From JAFGXF01 sp963732595 (GTDB lineage Bacteria > Chloroflexota > Anaerolineae > Anaerolineales > Anaerolineaceae), in assembly GCA_963732595.1 (NCBI GenBank), contig CAVSZZ010000002.1, positions 868,001-932,000 of the forward strand: 64,000 bases of DNA, given 5' to 3'. This document shows positions 35,933-45,109 of the stretch, piece by piece. The notes beneath the pieces are model-generated. The model saw nothing but the letters and a program-made list of their open reading frames with translations, did no database searches and was not told where the DNA came from. The translations under genes were made by a program, and so were the position numbers. The first letter of the stretch is position 1. Every line of letters begins with the position of its first letter.

Positions 35933-36739
35933 TTAAACCGGTGCCAATGTGCCTGCGAAGATCTGCCAAGCCAGCGCCGTCTTTGCTACCAGGCTGAGGA
36001 TGATATAGACCCTCTCGCCGTACAGGTAATCCTTCCAACGTCCCACTTTCTTATATTGAAGCACCATGTTTATGGCAAAGATATTAAAGAATACAAAGAT
36101 GGTGGGTATGATCGCATAAACGAAAGCCGGCGGCTTGGCATCCGATGAACCGAGCGATCCCAGGAAATACATGACAATCACGATCCAGGGGAAAATACCC
36201 GCTATGCTTCCATAGATGAACGAAGTCCAGCTGGTCTTGGCTGTTGTCTGGTTATGCAACTCCATCATGATCCCGAACAGGTTCATCATCGCATTTAAAC
36301 CGAACATCAGGATCATGGCACCCAGATCCCAGATACCAACCAACATGCCAATCAACACGATCATCAATGACGAACTCAGGGCATATTCATAGAACCTGGC
36401 CGGATTCATGCCTTTCTCCAGATTCCGTACATACCATTTGTTTCCGAAGGTGGCCAGACTGAAATGCGCCAGAGCGGATATTAATAGGAAAGCCGCCACA
36501 GCCGGTCCAAACCTTAAGGCGTATAACAAAACCGGGTTGGGGGATAGGGACATGCTGGTCGTGTCGAATTTTAAGTAATTGGTAAAAATGGGATAGGTCG
36601 TATCATTGCTGAGCAGGATCATCAGAATTCCCTGCACGAGGTGCAAGAATCCCATGATCAAATTAAAACGCCTCAGTTTCCGATACTTGATGTCATTCGT
36701 TTCACTTGCTTTTTGTTTCACGAGTTGTTTGGTAGGCAT
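35933..36739 (-). CDS. Heliorhodopsin
   Basis: 268 residues with seven membrane helices. The last helix has SLVAKTALAWQIFAGTL, in which K253 is the retinal Schiff-base lysine and S249 the serine four residues before it. The third helix has RFYEYALSSSLMIVLIG with E118 as counterion; spacing E118-K253 (135) is close to that of the founding protein 48C12 (E107-K241, 134). H33 and H92 match its cavity histidines. The basic N-terminus (KYRKLRR) fits the inverted, N-inside topology. ATG at 36737-36739, GGAG 8 nt before it; the TTG two codons upstream is too close to the Shine-Dalgarno sequence. It should bind all-trans retinal and act as a slow photosensor or regulator, not an ion pump. No retinal or carotenoid synthesis gene is in the window. 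Confidence 0.93.
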   Translation of the reverse strand: MPTKQLVKQKASETNDIKYRKLRRFNLIMGFLHLVQGILMILLSNDTTYPIFTNYLKFDTTSMSLSPNPVLLYALRFGPAVAAFLLISALAHFSLATFGNKWYVRNLEKGMNPARFYEYALSSSLMIVLIGMLVGIWDLGAMILMFGLNAMMNLFGIMMELHNQTTAKTSWTSFIYGSIAGIFPWIVIVMYFLGSLGSSDAKPPAFVYAIIPTIFVFFNIFAINMVLQYKKVGRWKDYLYGERVYIILSLVAKTALAWQIFAGTLAPV

Positions 36740-36831
36740 AATCAAATCTCCTTTAAATTATTTATAAGATGATATTTCGGAGATATAGTTACATTTTTTC
36801 TGCTGGAATTGGAATTTTTAGCTTCTGTGGT

Positions 36832-37662
36832 TTAAACAGCCAACAACCAGGTCACCGCTTCCTCACGGGTATTGAATACTCGAAAGTCCCGCCCACGGTT
36901 GGTCTCAAGCACCATCTCGTGGAACTTACCCTCACCAATCTTTTCAGAAGGGATGACCGCTGCCAATCGGATCTTGTAATTGGACATCTTCAGGAGAATA
37001 TCACCCGCCAAACGTGAATGCAAATCATAAAAATCCGCGCTCAGGTTTTCAGCCTGTATCAATAATCGGTCCGTATTGTTCTCCCCGCAGAAGCCGATTA
37101 ATTCCAATGCATCCGCTTCGCTCGAAATTTTCATCTCGGGCAGGCATTCCACAAATCCGGGTTGCTGGTCTGCAATAAAAAGGTAACGCTCTGGCTCAGT
37201 GGGTGGATTCATATCGACTTGCAGCGGCTCCTTCTTCTGTGGGAAGAGTTCCTTTTGCATGGCGTAACGCGTGGTGCCCGATTCATCTGTTTTCTTGATC
37301 ACAAAGTAGTTCAATGACTCGTAAAACAACATGGACTCATAATCCACGGTTTCGATGAAAGCATGGCCACATTCCCGCACCAAGCCTTCCTTTTCAGCTT
37401 CTTTAAGCAGCCGAAGACCATAACTTTTGCGACGCAGCGGGTCTTTTACCCATAAAGTGGCCACATAAAGCCATCCCCAATAACTGCCACCGACCACCCC
37501 GGCTATCAAGTTCCCATCCATATCACGCATAAACACCCCTAATGGCATCCAGTCCACCGGAGGGGTGTGGGCAGCATGGTGCCCATCATTGTCCTGGCGG
37601 ATAAATTGCAGGTCCAGTGGGTCGGGGTTATCAGTTATCGAGATGGTGTATTTTTTTGCCAT
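36832..37662 (-). CDS. GNAT acetyltransferase fused to a DUF4180 domain
   Basis: 276 residues. Residues about 10-140 are a GNAT domain: VVGGSYWGWLYVATLWV, then the acetyl-CoA loop DPLRRKSYGLRLL, then AFIETVDYESMLFYESLNY. After a linker, residues about 165-276 match DUF4180: EADALELIGFCGENNTDRLL, ADFYDLHSRLAGDILLKMSNYKIRLA and a terminal NTREEAVTWL. The fusion suggests acetylation tied to an unknown DUF4180 function. It lies 92 bp upstream of heliorhodopsin in the same direction. That gap is AT-rich and may hold a weak promoter, so co-transcription is possible but unproven. Confidence 0.82.
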   Translation of the reverse strand: MAKKYTISITDNPDPLDLQFIRQDNDGHHAAHTPPVDWMPLGVFMRDMDGNLIAGVVGGSYWGWLYVATLWVKDPLRRKSYGLRLLKEAEKEGLVRECGHAFIETVDYESMLFYESLNYFVIKKTDESGTTRYAMQKELFPQKKEPLQVDMNPPTEPERYLFIADQQPGFVECLPEMKISSEADALELIGFCGENNTDRLLIQAENLSADFYDLHSRLAGDILLKMSNYKIRLAAVIPSEKIGEGKFHEMVLETNRGRDFRVFNTREEAVTWLLAV

Positions 37663-37893
37663 TATTCAAAAAGATCATTAATCAAATACGGGTGGTCAGC
37701 AGTCCGAATCCGGTCACATTTCAACCCATCTATCGATTGTAAATCATTTTAGCAAGCTTAACACACTCACCTTGGTTCCATAAACTCAGGTGCTTTTTTT
37801 CTGACACCATCCGCCGAAAATATCCCCCAGATGAGTTAGATGTTTTTAGGCAATTGGTACACCTAATAAAGCTGCTCCGGTATGAGATCAGGG

Positions 37894-37899
37894 TAAAAT
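37894..37899 (+). promoter_or_regulatory. Possible -10 box adjacent to the MFS start
   Basis: TAAAAT ends 6 bp before the ATG at 37906 and there is no Shine-Dalgarno sequence. This geometry would give a leaderless mRNA. The -35 region is weak. Confidence 0.4.
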
Positions 37900-37905
37900 A
37901 CCACG

Positions 37906-39090
37906 ATGTCTGAATCTCCCCGCCCAAATGGTCTCGTCATAAAACAAACCGTCTGTTACTACCTGGCATTATTTGCTCTCGGTTTAACCACGGCTGCCAT
38001 CGGCCCAGCCATCCCCCATCTTGCCGAACAAACCGGTTCGCAACTCAGACAAATCAGCTCAATGCTTGTTCTGTCATCCTTCGGTTACTTGTTGGGGTCA
38101 CTGGCGGGCGGCCGCCTGATCGACCGAATTAAAGGTCATCCGGTCATCATCATCGGGCTGATAGTGATGGCGGTTAGCTTTGCGCTCATTCCCCTGAGTC
38201 CGGAACTAATCCTTCTGGCAGTACTGGCACTCATCCTGGGTCTGTCACAAAGCTTCATCGATGTTGGCAGCAATCTCATGGTTGTGTGGGCTCATGGTCA
38301 AAATGTAGGGTCATACATGAACGGTTTGCACCTCAGCTTTGGGATTGGTACGCTGGTCGCGCCTTTGATCCTGGCCGCCAGCCTTGATATGAGCAATACC
38401 ATCTTATGGGGATTTCTCACTCTGGCTGCTCTATCGCTTCCAGCGGTGTACTGGCTGATGAAATTACCCAGTCCGGTGATCGTGCAATCATTACAGCACT
38501 CCGAAAAGCTGAATAAACGTTGGCTCCCTCTGTTCATACTGGTCATGTTATTTTATTTCGTATACATCGGGTTCGAAGCCGGTTTTGGATCCTGGATCTA
38601 CACCTATGCGCTGGAAATGGGCCTGGGAACCGAAATCACAGCCGCTTACCTGACTTCCGCCTTCTGGGCTGCCTTTACTTTTGGCCGGCTACTGGGTATT
38701 CCGGCTGCAAAGCGGTTGACACCCGCAAGTATGCTGGTCGGTGGGGTGGTCCTTTGTGCGCTCGGGCTTATCCTGATCTGCCTGTTCCCCTCCTCCCCGG
38801 TAATTCTGTGGGGGGCAACCGGATTATATGGACTGGGTATGTCTACGATGTTCCCAACCTTGTTGACGCTGGCCAGTCAGACCATGCCGCTCAGTGGAAA
38901 ACGAACCAGTTTGTTTTTTGCCAGCGCCAGCGCCGGTGGCATGTTCTTCCCCTGGTTGGTGGGTCAGCTCATTGACGCCAGGGGTGCCCAGGTGATGCCA
39001 CCAATCCTCCTTTGCCTGGTACTTGCTTCGGCCTTTATTATTACAGGTATCCTTGCCATCATCCATCGACAACGTAAACAAACCCCCTGA
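37906..39090 (+). CDS. Major facilitator superfamily transporter
   Basis: 394 residues, 12 membrane helices. The loop 2-3 signature appears as GSLAGGRLIDRIKGHP, and the second half starts after about residue 195. The internal VLALILGLSQSFIDVGSNLMVVWAHGQN resembles the sugar-type (FucP/NaGLT-like) MFS subgroup, which conserves a D and N in helix 4. Substrate unknown. The 243 bp before it, divergent from the GNAT gene, contain no gene. Confidence 0.85.
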   Translation: MSESPRPNGLVIKQTVCYYLALFALGLTTAAIGPAIPHLAEQTGSQLRQISSMLVLSSFGYLLGSLAGGRLIDRIKGHPVIIIGLIVMAVSFALIPLSPELILLAVLALILGLSQSFIDVGSNLMVVWAHGQNVGSYMNGLHLSFGIGTLVAPLILAASLDMSNTILWGFLTLAALSLPAVYWLMKLPSPVIVQSLQHSEKLNKRWLPLFILVMLFYFVYIGFEAGFGSWIYTYALEMGLGTEITAAYLTSAFWAAFTFGRLLGIPAAKRLTPASMLVGGVVLCALGLILICLFPSSPVILWGATGLYGLGMSTMFPTLLTLASQTMPLSGKRTSLFFASASAGGMFFPWLVGQLIDARGAQVMPPILLCLVLASAFIITGILAIIHRQRKQTP

Positions 39091-39108
39091 AGCAATACCA
39101 TCAGGGGG
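39083..39108. terminator. Hairpin between convergent MFS and AMP nucleosidase genes
   Basis: CCCCCTGA (39083-39090) pairs with TCAGGGGG (39101-39108) around a 10-nt loop. There is no T-run on either side, so termination is uncertain. Confidence 0.35.
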
Positions 39109-39126
39109 ACCATATAGCCCATCCAA

Positions 39127-39900
39127 TCAATCAAAACGGAGATGCTTAACGGTCAATCCGTTGCTGATTAATACTTTTAATGCATCGATCCCAATCCGGA
39201 GATGCAGGTCAGCAAATTGACGGGTTACTTTAAGATCCGACGAGGAGGTCTTGATACCCTCCGGAATCATTGGCTGGTCTGATACGAGCAACAATGCGCC
39301 GCTGGGTATCTGGTTGTAAAAACCGGTGGTGAAGATTGTGGCCGTTTCCATATCCACTGCCATCACACGAATGCGCCGCAGATAGTCCTTGAATTGCTCA
39401 TCATGTTCCCAGACCCGTCGGTTTGTCGAATAGACCGTTCCGGTCCAATAGTCACAATTTTGCTCCCGGATAGTTGTCGAAACCGCTTTCTGTAAATTAA
39501 ATGCCGGCAGGGCAGGAACCTCAGGTGGGAAATAGTCGTTTGACGCTCCTTCTCCACGAATGGCGGCTATCGGCAATATCAAATCCCCCAGTTGGTTTTT
39601 CTTTTTCAACCCGCCACATTTCCCAAGGAATAGAACCGCCTTCGGTTTGATGGCCGAGAGCAGGTCCATGACCGTGGCAGCATTGGCCGAACCCATGCCA
39701 AAATTAATAATCGTGATCCCTTCTGCGGTGGCATTTGGCATGGGCTTATCCAGGCCACACACCGGAACCTTGAACATATCCGCGAAGGAATGCACATATT
39801 TTTGAAAATTGACCAGAAGGATGTACTTTCCAAACTTTGACGGTGCCAACCCGGTATACCTTGGCAGCCAATCCTGAACAATTTCGCTTTTGGTTTTCAC
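39127..39900 (-). CDS. amn: AMP nucleosidase (short form)
   Basis: 257 residues from a GTG at 39898-39900 (MKTKSEIVQDWL), which stands 6 nt after GGAGG; the ATG two codons upstream touches the GGAGG directly and is a poorer choice. GITIINFGMGSANAATVMDLL, FLGKCGGLKKKNQLGDLILP and VMAVDMETATIFTTGF are the conserved phosphorylase-fold motifs, the last holding the catalytic acid. It hydrolyses AMP to adenine and ribose 5-phosphate. The C-terminal half matches the short bacterial form that lacks the E. coli N-terminal regulatory domain. Confidence 0.88.
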   Translation of the reverse strand: MKTKSEIVQDWLPRYTGLAPSKFGKYILLVNFQKYVHSFADMFKVPVCGLDKPMPNATAEGITIINFGMGSANAATVMDLLSAIKPKAVLFLGKCGGLKKKNQLGDLILPIAAIRGEGASNDYFPPEVPALPAFNLQKAVSTTIREQNCDYWTGTVYSTNRRVWEHDEQFKDYLRRIRVMAVDMETATIFTTGFYNQIPSGALLLVSDQPMIPEGIKTSSSDLKVTRQFADLHLRIGIDALKVLISNGLTVKHLRFD

Positions 39901-39930
39901 GGACATCCTCCGCCTGATAAAAGAAAGGGT

Positions 39931-41202
39931 CTAAGAAGCGGCTGGCGCAATGGCCGGCTCAGCCTCCACGTCTCCGTTTATATTCTGGAAGCGTTTTTGC
40001 GTGCCCAGGATCAGGTGCAAGGCATAGAAGCTGGCTACCGATACCAGGCAAAGCACACCGCCGATATACCACAGCAGGTTCGGATTATAGTTATCCAAGA
40101 TAATACCTGCAGCCGTGGGGGCGACCGTTGCCGGTATTGCCCATGTCAAACCGAAGACAGCCATATACCGTCCGCGCATCTCTGTAGGTGCAAAATTGGC
40201 AGCCAGGGCAGAGGTGACCGGCATGATAATCATTTCACCGATCGTGATGATGACCACGGCTGTCACAAACAACCAATAGGCTGAAACGAAGCCGAACATA
40301 CTGAAACCGATCATATAGAAAATCGTTCCGAAAGCCATCATCAGGAATGGCGGTCGGCGCTTAACCAAACGCGTCACCGTAAACTGGAACAGGATAACCA
40401 CGATCGCACTGGCTGTGAGCATGAAACCATAACCTGAGGTGTCGATGCCATGGACATCACGCAGGTAAACTGAAAGCGAGTTATACATCTGCTGGTAAAC
40501 AGCACCCATGATCATACCCGCCACAAGGAAGGCCATGAAGGCTCTATCACGGATCACCACACCATAACCCTTGAAAGTCTGGAAGATCGTTTCGTGTTGT
40601 TGGTCGGGGTGTGCTTCCGGCTTGGTTTCAGAGACCAGGTAATAGAAGAGAACAGCCACAATGCAGCTGATGACCGCATCGATGATGAAGAGGGCTAGAA
40701 AAGACTGTTTGGCCACGAATCCACCGATGGTCGGCCCGATAATCCAGGACATATTGGCCACCACCCGGAGAATGCCAAAACCTTCCTGCCGTTTGCGCTC
40801 GGGCAGGATATCCGCTATCATCGCCTGGTGAGCCGGTCCCGCAACATCCGAGAGCAAGCCAATGACCATTGCCAGAGGAACCAGGGCGGCGTAGGAATTG
40901 ACCAGGCCCAGTGAGAGCGTACTTACGGCGCTGAAAACCAATCCGAAGAGAATCAGCTTGCGGCGGCCGAATTTATCGGTCAGAGCACCGCCAATGAACT
41001 GCCCTACCAGACCAAAAATGGAGAACAAACCAAGGATATAACCCGCCTCGGTCATGCCCACATTGAAGCGCTGGGTGATATATAGAGAGAAGAACGGGAA
41101 TAACAGCGTCCCACCAATTCGGTCGATGAACGAAACGGCGACGACCACCCAGAACTTACGGGGAAATTCATGATAAATCTTTTGAAGCTTGTTCACAGAC
41201 AC
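39931..41202 (-). CDS. MFS transporter, drug-efflux type
   Basis: 423 residues, 12 helices. The loop 2-3 motif is GGALTDKFGRRKLI, and FGILRVVANMSWIIGPTIGGFVA in helix 5 fits motif C of drug:H+ antiporters (G...GP..GG). The start is a GTG at 41200-41202 with AAGG nearby; an in-frame GTG two codons later is also possible. It lies 24-30 bp upstream of amn in the same direction, so the two may share a transcript. Substrate unknown. Confidence 0.83.
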   Translation of the reverse strand: MSVNKLQKIYHEFPRKFWVVVAVSFIDRIGGTLLFPFFSLYITQRFNVGMTEAGYILGLFSIFGLVGQFIGGALTDKFGRRKLILFGLVFSAVSTLSLGLVNSYAALVPLAMVIGLLSDVAGPAHQAMIADILPERKRQEGFGILRVVANMSWIIGPTIGGFVAKQSFLALFIIDAVISCIVAVLFYYLVSETKPEAHPDQQHETIFQTFKGYGVVIRDRAFMAFLVAGMIMGAVYQQMYNSLSVYLRDVHGIDTSGYGFMLTASAIVVILFQFTVTRLVKRRPPFLMMAFGTIFYMIGFSMFGFVSAYWLFVTAVVIITIGEMIIMPVTSALAANFAPTEMRGRYMAVFGLTWAIPATVAPTAAGIILDNYNPNLLWYIGGVLCLVSVASFYALHLILGTQKRFQNINGDVEAEPAIAPAAS

Positions 41203-41310
41203 CTAACCTTAAAGAATAAAATGACCCGTAATGATATCACGAGAAGATAATCCCTCACGCCTGAACGTCGCCGGATATACCCTTATCTGTGTCCAATAAA
41301 GAAATACCCG

Positions 41311-42330
41311 CTAACGATTCTTATTGTGGTCGGCCCGTTCCATCCGCTTTAGCAGGAAATAGTTCAAAGCGCCGATCACAAGCATGGCTATCAGGAAAAT
41401 TGGATAGGAGATACGCCAGTTCTCCGGGCCGGTCATCATCGACCACTCCGACATGCCACCGATACCTGCCAGCAGACCCAATGGCATGAAGATGGTCGTT
41501 ATAAAAGTGAGCCGGCGGACCGTGGCATTGGTATCATTCGCGGCCTTGGCCATCTCATTGTTTAGCATCGAGAGGTACATTTCCATCAGGCTGGAAATGA
41601 TCTCCCGATCGGTTTCGGTCAACTCGAAGAACTTTGCCAGGTGGTCATAAATATCCCGATACAGCAAGATCGCTTTCTCGGGTATGAAGTGCGAGTCGTA
41701 GCGGCATATCTTGATGAGGATCTCCCGCTCGTGGAACAAAGTTTTACGCAAGGCGGTCAGGTCACGCCGCAATTCAAGCAATCGCGCCGGGGAGAAATGA
41801 CTGATATCTGCCAATACGATATCCTCAGCCAGACCTACCTCATCCTCAAGTTTTTCGATGACGGTGAACATTTCATCCACTACATGATCAAGAAGAGCAT
41901 GGGCAAGGAAAGCTGGCCCGAGCCGGCAATTCTGGATATCCAGACCAATGAATCTTTCTATGTCACGCATCAAGGTGTGTTGCATCAATCCCTGCTTACT
42001 GACAGTCACCAGGAACTTTTCCCCCACGAAAATGTCTAATTCACTGATTGTTAATTCTTTGCCTCTGTACTCAACGCGATTAAACAGTATAAAAGCATGG
42101 GTGGGATAATCCTCGATTTTAGGGATCTGCTCATCATCCAGACAATCTTCCAACGCCAGAGGATGCAACCCAAGAAGCTCGATCAATGGAAACAGGTCAT
42201 CCTTGGTCGGTTTCAAGAAATCCAGCCAAATATACCCGCTCTTTCGCGCAGCTTTCTGAGCCTCTTCGATCGTGGAGAGCTTTATTAGTTTGCCGGCTGT
42301 CGTGATGACATAATAGTTGGATACAGACAT
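41311..42330 (-). CDS. corA: CorA family Mg2+/Co2+ transporter with a GMS instead of GMN motif
   Basis: 339 residues. A long acidic, helical cytoplasmic domain is followed by two C-terminal membrane helices (about 272-292 and 308-328). At the end of the first, the sequence is GGMSEW (G292-M293-S294) where CorA normally has YGMN. The loop keeps PE residues (MMTGPENW). It should form a pentameric divalent-cation channel. A -10 box lies 36 bp before the ATG, and the ATG follows AGGAT. The asparagine of GMN contacts hydrated Mg2+, so its loss may change selectivity. Confidence 0.87.
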   Translation of the reverse strand: MSVSNYYVITTAGKLIKLSTIEEAQKAARKSGYIWLDFLKPTKDDLFPLIELLGLHPLALEDCLDDEQIPKIEDYPTHAFILFNRVEYRGKELTISELDIFVGEKFLVTVSKQGLMQHTLMRDIERFIGLDIQNCRLGPAFLAHALLDHVVDEMFTVIEKLEDEVGLAEDIVLADISHFSPARLLELRRDLTALRKTLFHEREILIKICRYDSHFIPEKAILLYRDIYDHLAKFFELTETDREIISSLMEMYLSMLNNEMAKAANDTNATVRRLTFITTIFMPLGLLAGIGGMSEWSMMTGPENWRISYPIFLIAMLVIGALNYFLLKRMERADHNKNR

Positions 42331-42365
42331 ATTTATCCTGAAGATAAACCCTTTTCGTAAATCTG

Positions 42366-42371
42366 ATTATA
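42366..42371 (-). promoter_or_regulatory. -10 box of corA
   Basis: TATAAT on the minus strand, 36 bp before the ATG; no good -35 hexamer is seen. Confidence 0.4.
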
Positions 42372-42402
42372 TCTTTTTTGGGATCACCCGTTTGTAAATA
42401 GC

Positions 42403-42804
42403 TTATTTCGACGGTTTCGTACCGTTATTGTAAGGATCAAATGCGGATGAGGCTTTGATCAGCTCTTTTAGATCATCCCATGGGGTATTTTCATAATCAT
42501 GAATTTCGATAAACCGCTTGGCGATACGCTCTCCCTTACCTCGTAAAAGATGCTGGGGGTCCGGTAAAAAGACACCCTGGATGAAAGCCAGGCGGACATG
42601 ATCCGGTTGAATAATCACCTGGCAGATATTTGCACTGACATGCCCTCCTCGTGAAGCATCAAAGTAGGTCATTCCATTTTTATGTATCGACTCATCCGCA
42701 CCCGGATAAACGCCAGCGATAAGATTGCGCAATTCAAATACGATATCCATCAGGCGCGGCTCGATATGTTGAAAGTGCGTCAAGACTGTATTGGATGGTA
42801 ACAT
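42403..42804 (-). CDS. DUF1801 (YdhG-like) domain protein
   Basis: 133 residues. FELRNLIAGVYPGADESIHKNGMTYF near the start and HVRLAFIQGVFLPDPQHLLRGKGER in the middle match DUF1801, a small alpha/beta fold resembling iron-chaperone frataxin-like proteins. Function is unknown. It lies 72 bp upstream of corA and downstream of a membrane glycosyltransferase-like gene. Confidence 0.75.
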   Translation of the reverse strand: MLPSNTVLTHFQHIEPRLMDIVFELRNLIAGVYPGADESIHKNGMTYFDASRGGHVSANICQVIIQPDHVRLAFIQGVFLPDPQHLLRGKGERIAKRFIEIHDYENTPWDDLKELIKASSAFDPYNNGTKPSK

Positions 42805-42856
42805 CTTCGCTACTCAAAACAACTAAAACTGCTTATGTTAAGTCAAGGAACGCGTA

Positions 42857-44332
42857 TCACAACTCTGCACGTAAAAGATACACTTCAATTCGATTCATGT
42901 TCTGCCCGAATTCACTGGCAGTATAAATGAGCTGGTAATTCTTTTTCAGAGACGCCTCGATTTCATCGGATTCCGTGGTTTCATGTAAACTTGCCCAGTC
43001 AAAACTGGTTAGGATGATGATTCTGGGGATGCCCAGATTGAAATACCCCAGGGTCAACTGACCATTAACCAAATGGAGCTGTTCGGCGGTCTTTGTATCA
43101 CCATCGTACAAGGAGAATTGCGCCATCGTCATACCAGGCATAGCCTGTCTGTCTGCCTCCACCACCACAGTAAGAGCTTCGAGAACGTATATTTCATCTT
43201 CAGGGGTTGAATTCACCTTGACGACTGAAGCCGCCTCTCTAATCTCTTCAACGGGCAATCGATCACCTGACAGGTCGATATATGATGTGCTGTGCCAGAT
43301 TAATCCTGAGACAATGACCGCCCCATATATTAACCGTAAAAGAATAGCCATATAACGAGGCCGGGAAGAATCAAATTTATCAAAGAGAACCCCAGCGATC
43401 AGGAAGAACAAAAATAAAAACGGGACAAAGTACTCAGTGAGCATGTATCCACTGGTCAAGTTTGGGATTACAAACAGCAGCAGACCAATAACAACAACTC
43501 GAGTTTCGACATTAGTTTTAAGATAAAAAACGATCCGCTTGAACTCCATTATCATAAGGCCACACCAGAGTAAAAAATAGTTAAGATACCGATTTACTAG
43601 CTTCGGTATGCGGGTCGAAATAATGATCGATACCCTTTCGCCAATCGTCATAGATCCCCATTCCAAGACATGATTGCCCAATAAACCCCAGTAAGCTGCC
43701 TTCCAGCTCGGGACTACGAATAATAAGAAACCGACCATAACCGCTGTGCATAAACCAGTGATGATCAGTCTGATTTTTGTTTCAGAAACTACAAAAGAGA
43801 AAATGATGATGGGAATCGCAAAAAACAATGCCGATAATCTTGTCAGGGTCGCCAACAGAACAAAAACGGTCGCCAGGATGTATTTCACCCCCTTGTTACC
43901 CTCACGCGTAAGCATGAATACCGCAAGTACAAAGCAGAGGGTGGTCAATGCGTAAGTTTTAACGATCGTTTGAAAATAGATCCCGGTAGCAAAGGAGGCC
44001 CAGGTCAGGCAAGTGATTGCAGCGGCCTTTTCCCCGCCCAGCTTCCGGGCAATGGATAGTGAAAGCGCTAAACTTATGGCTGAAATTAATGCCGACGTAA
44101 TTCTACCGAGATAAAGACTTGGGGAAAACAAGACTTGCGGTAGCCCATAGACGTATGGCAAGAGGGGTGTTTGCGTGAAGGCAAAATCTTGATATGGAAG
44201 TTGCCCGCTGTATACCAGCTTGCTCGCGTATAGATACCAGCCCTCATCAGAGTTAATCCGCCCGAAAACGATATACACCACACTTATGGCCACAAACAGA
44301 ACCAGGCCAAAAATTTTTACCCATTTATACAT
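42857..44332 (-). CDS. Integral membrane glycosyltransferase-like protein (PMT_2/GT-C type)
   Basis: 491 residues, about 11 helices and a C-terminal soluble domain of roughly 120 residues. The first loop has GRINSDEGWYLYASKLVYSGQLPYQDFAFTQTP, the acidic catalytic loop of PMT_2/ArnT-like enzymes, followed by LPYVYGLP. It would transfer a lipid-linked sugar on the outer face. Unlike the locus at 1-15,800, it stands alone. Its ATG faces the nitroreductase gene across 130 bp. Confidence 0.78.
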   Translation of the reverse strand: MYKWVKIFGLVLFVAISVVYIVFGRINSDEGWYLYASKLVYSGQLPYQDFAFTQTPLLPYVYGLPQVLFSPSLYLGRITSALISAISLALSLSIARKLGGEKAAAITCLTWASFATGIYFQTIVKTYALTTLCFVLAVFMLTREGNKGVKYILATVFVLLATLTRLSALFFAIPIIIFSFVVSETKIRLIITGLCTAVMVGFLLFVVPSWKAAYWGLLGNHVLEWGSMTIGERVSIIISTRIPKLVNRYLNYFLLWCGLMIMEFKRIVFYLKTNVETRVVVIGLLLFVIPNLTSGYMLTEYFVPFLFLFFLIAGVLFDKFDSSRPRYMAILLRLIYGAVIVSGLIWHSTSYIDLSGDRLPVEEIREAASVVKVNSTPEDEIYVLEALTVVVEADRQAMPGMTMAQFSLYDGDTKTAEQLHLVNGQLTLGYFNLGIPRIIILTSFDWASLHETTESDEIEASLKKNYQLIYTASEFGQNMNRIEVYLLRAEL

Positions 44333-44426
44333 GAGGAGTACTCAAGAAGAAGGATGGAACAGCGTCTCTTATCATATACCGACCATATCGAAATCAATTA
44401 TGCCATATAAACTGGACCGGGAAGCT

Positions 44427-44435
44427 TGATATAAT
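44427..44435 (+). promoter_or_regulatory. Extended -10 promoter of the nitroreductase gene
   Basis: TGATATAAT ends 27 bp before the ATG at 44463. The expected start near 44,442 excludes the ATG at 44436. Confidence 0.5.
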
Positions 44436-44462
44436 ATGATTTATTTAACAACGGAGAAGCCC

Positions 44463-45090
44463 ATGGATGTATATGAGGCGATTAATGCTCGAAAAACCAT
44501 TCGGGATTTTTCGACACGCAAGATCAGACCATCAATACTGAAGAAGATCATCGCAGCCGGTCTCAAGGCGCCATCCAACAACCACATGCGTGACTGGCAC
44601 TTCGTCCTTCTGAATGACATGGATCGGCGTAAAACCTTGTTAGACCAGATCATCCATCCGGTCGACGAAAGGGGGGCGACCGCCATCATTAATAATTGGG
44701 GCTTGACTGATGAGAAGCAGCGAGCCACCTACATCGAGGCTATCCCCAAGCAATACAATATGCTCTACACCGCCGGAGCTTTGATCTACCCTTGTTATAT
44801 ACAACCCACCCCGCTGCTGAAGCCCAAAAACCTCTCCGCGATGAATCCCCTGGTTTCGATCTGGTGCTGCATCGAGAACATGCTGGTGGCTGCCGCGGCG
44901 GAAGGTATCTTCGGTGTGACCCGCATCCTGTTCGAAGATGAGCGTAGAATACTAAAGAAATTCCTGAAGGTCCCGTCGTGGATATGAAATCCCCTGCCAT
45001 CTGGCGTTGGGTTATCCGGCCAGGAATGCCAAACGCCTGCCCCAGGTGGAGATCGACATAGATGAACGCATCCACATGAACAGCTGGTAA
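44463..45090 (+). pseudogene. Nitroreductase family protein with a one-base frameshift near the end
   Basis: The start at 44463 (MDVYEAINARKTIRDF) has GGAG upstream. The frame carries NARKTIRDFS and KAPSNNHMRDW, typical FMN contacts, up to FLKVPS, then hits a stop at 44985-44987. Shifting by one base at about 44976 restores RGYEIPCHLALGYPARNAKRLP and a natural end HMNSW at 45090. The missing piece is the C-terminal FMN segment. Full length would be about 209 residues. The family reduces nitro compounds or quinones, or dehalogenates; substrate unknown. Confidence 0.82.
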
Positions 45091-45109
45091 GCCAACCCTT
45101 AGAAAAATT

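Noticed and set aside
35933..36739. Reading the seven-helix protein as a proton-pumping (type-1) rhodopsin
   Set aside because: It lacks the type-1 helix C motif and matches heliorhodopsin in helices 1, 3 and 7.
38520..38975. 151-residue frame overlapping the MFS gene on the same strand
   Set aside because: Alternative frame of the 12-helix transporter; no independent start signal.
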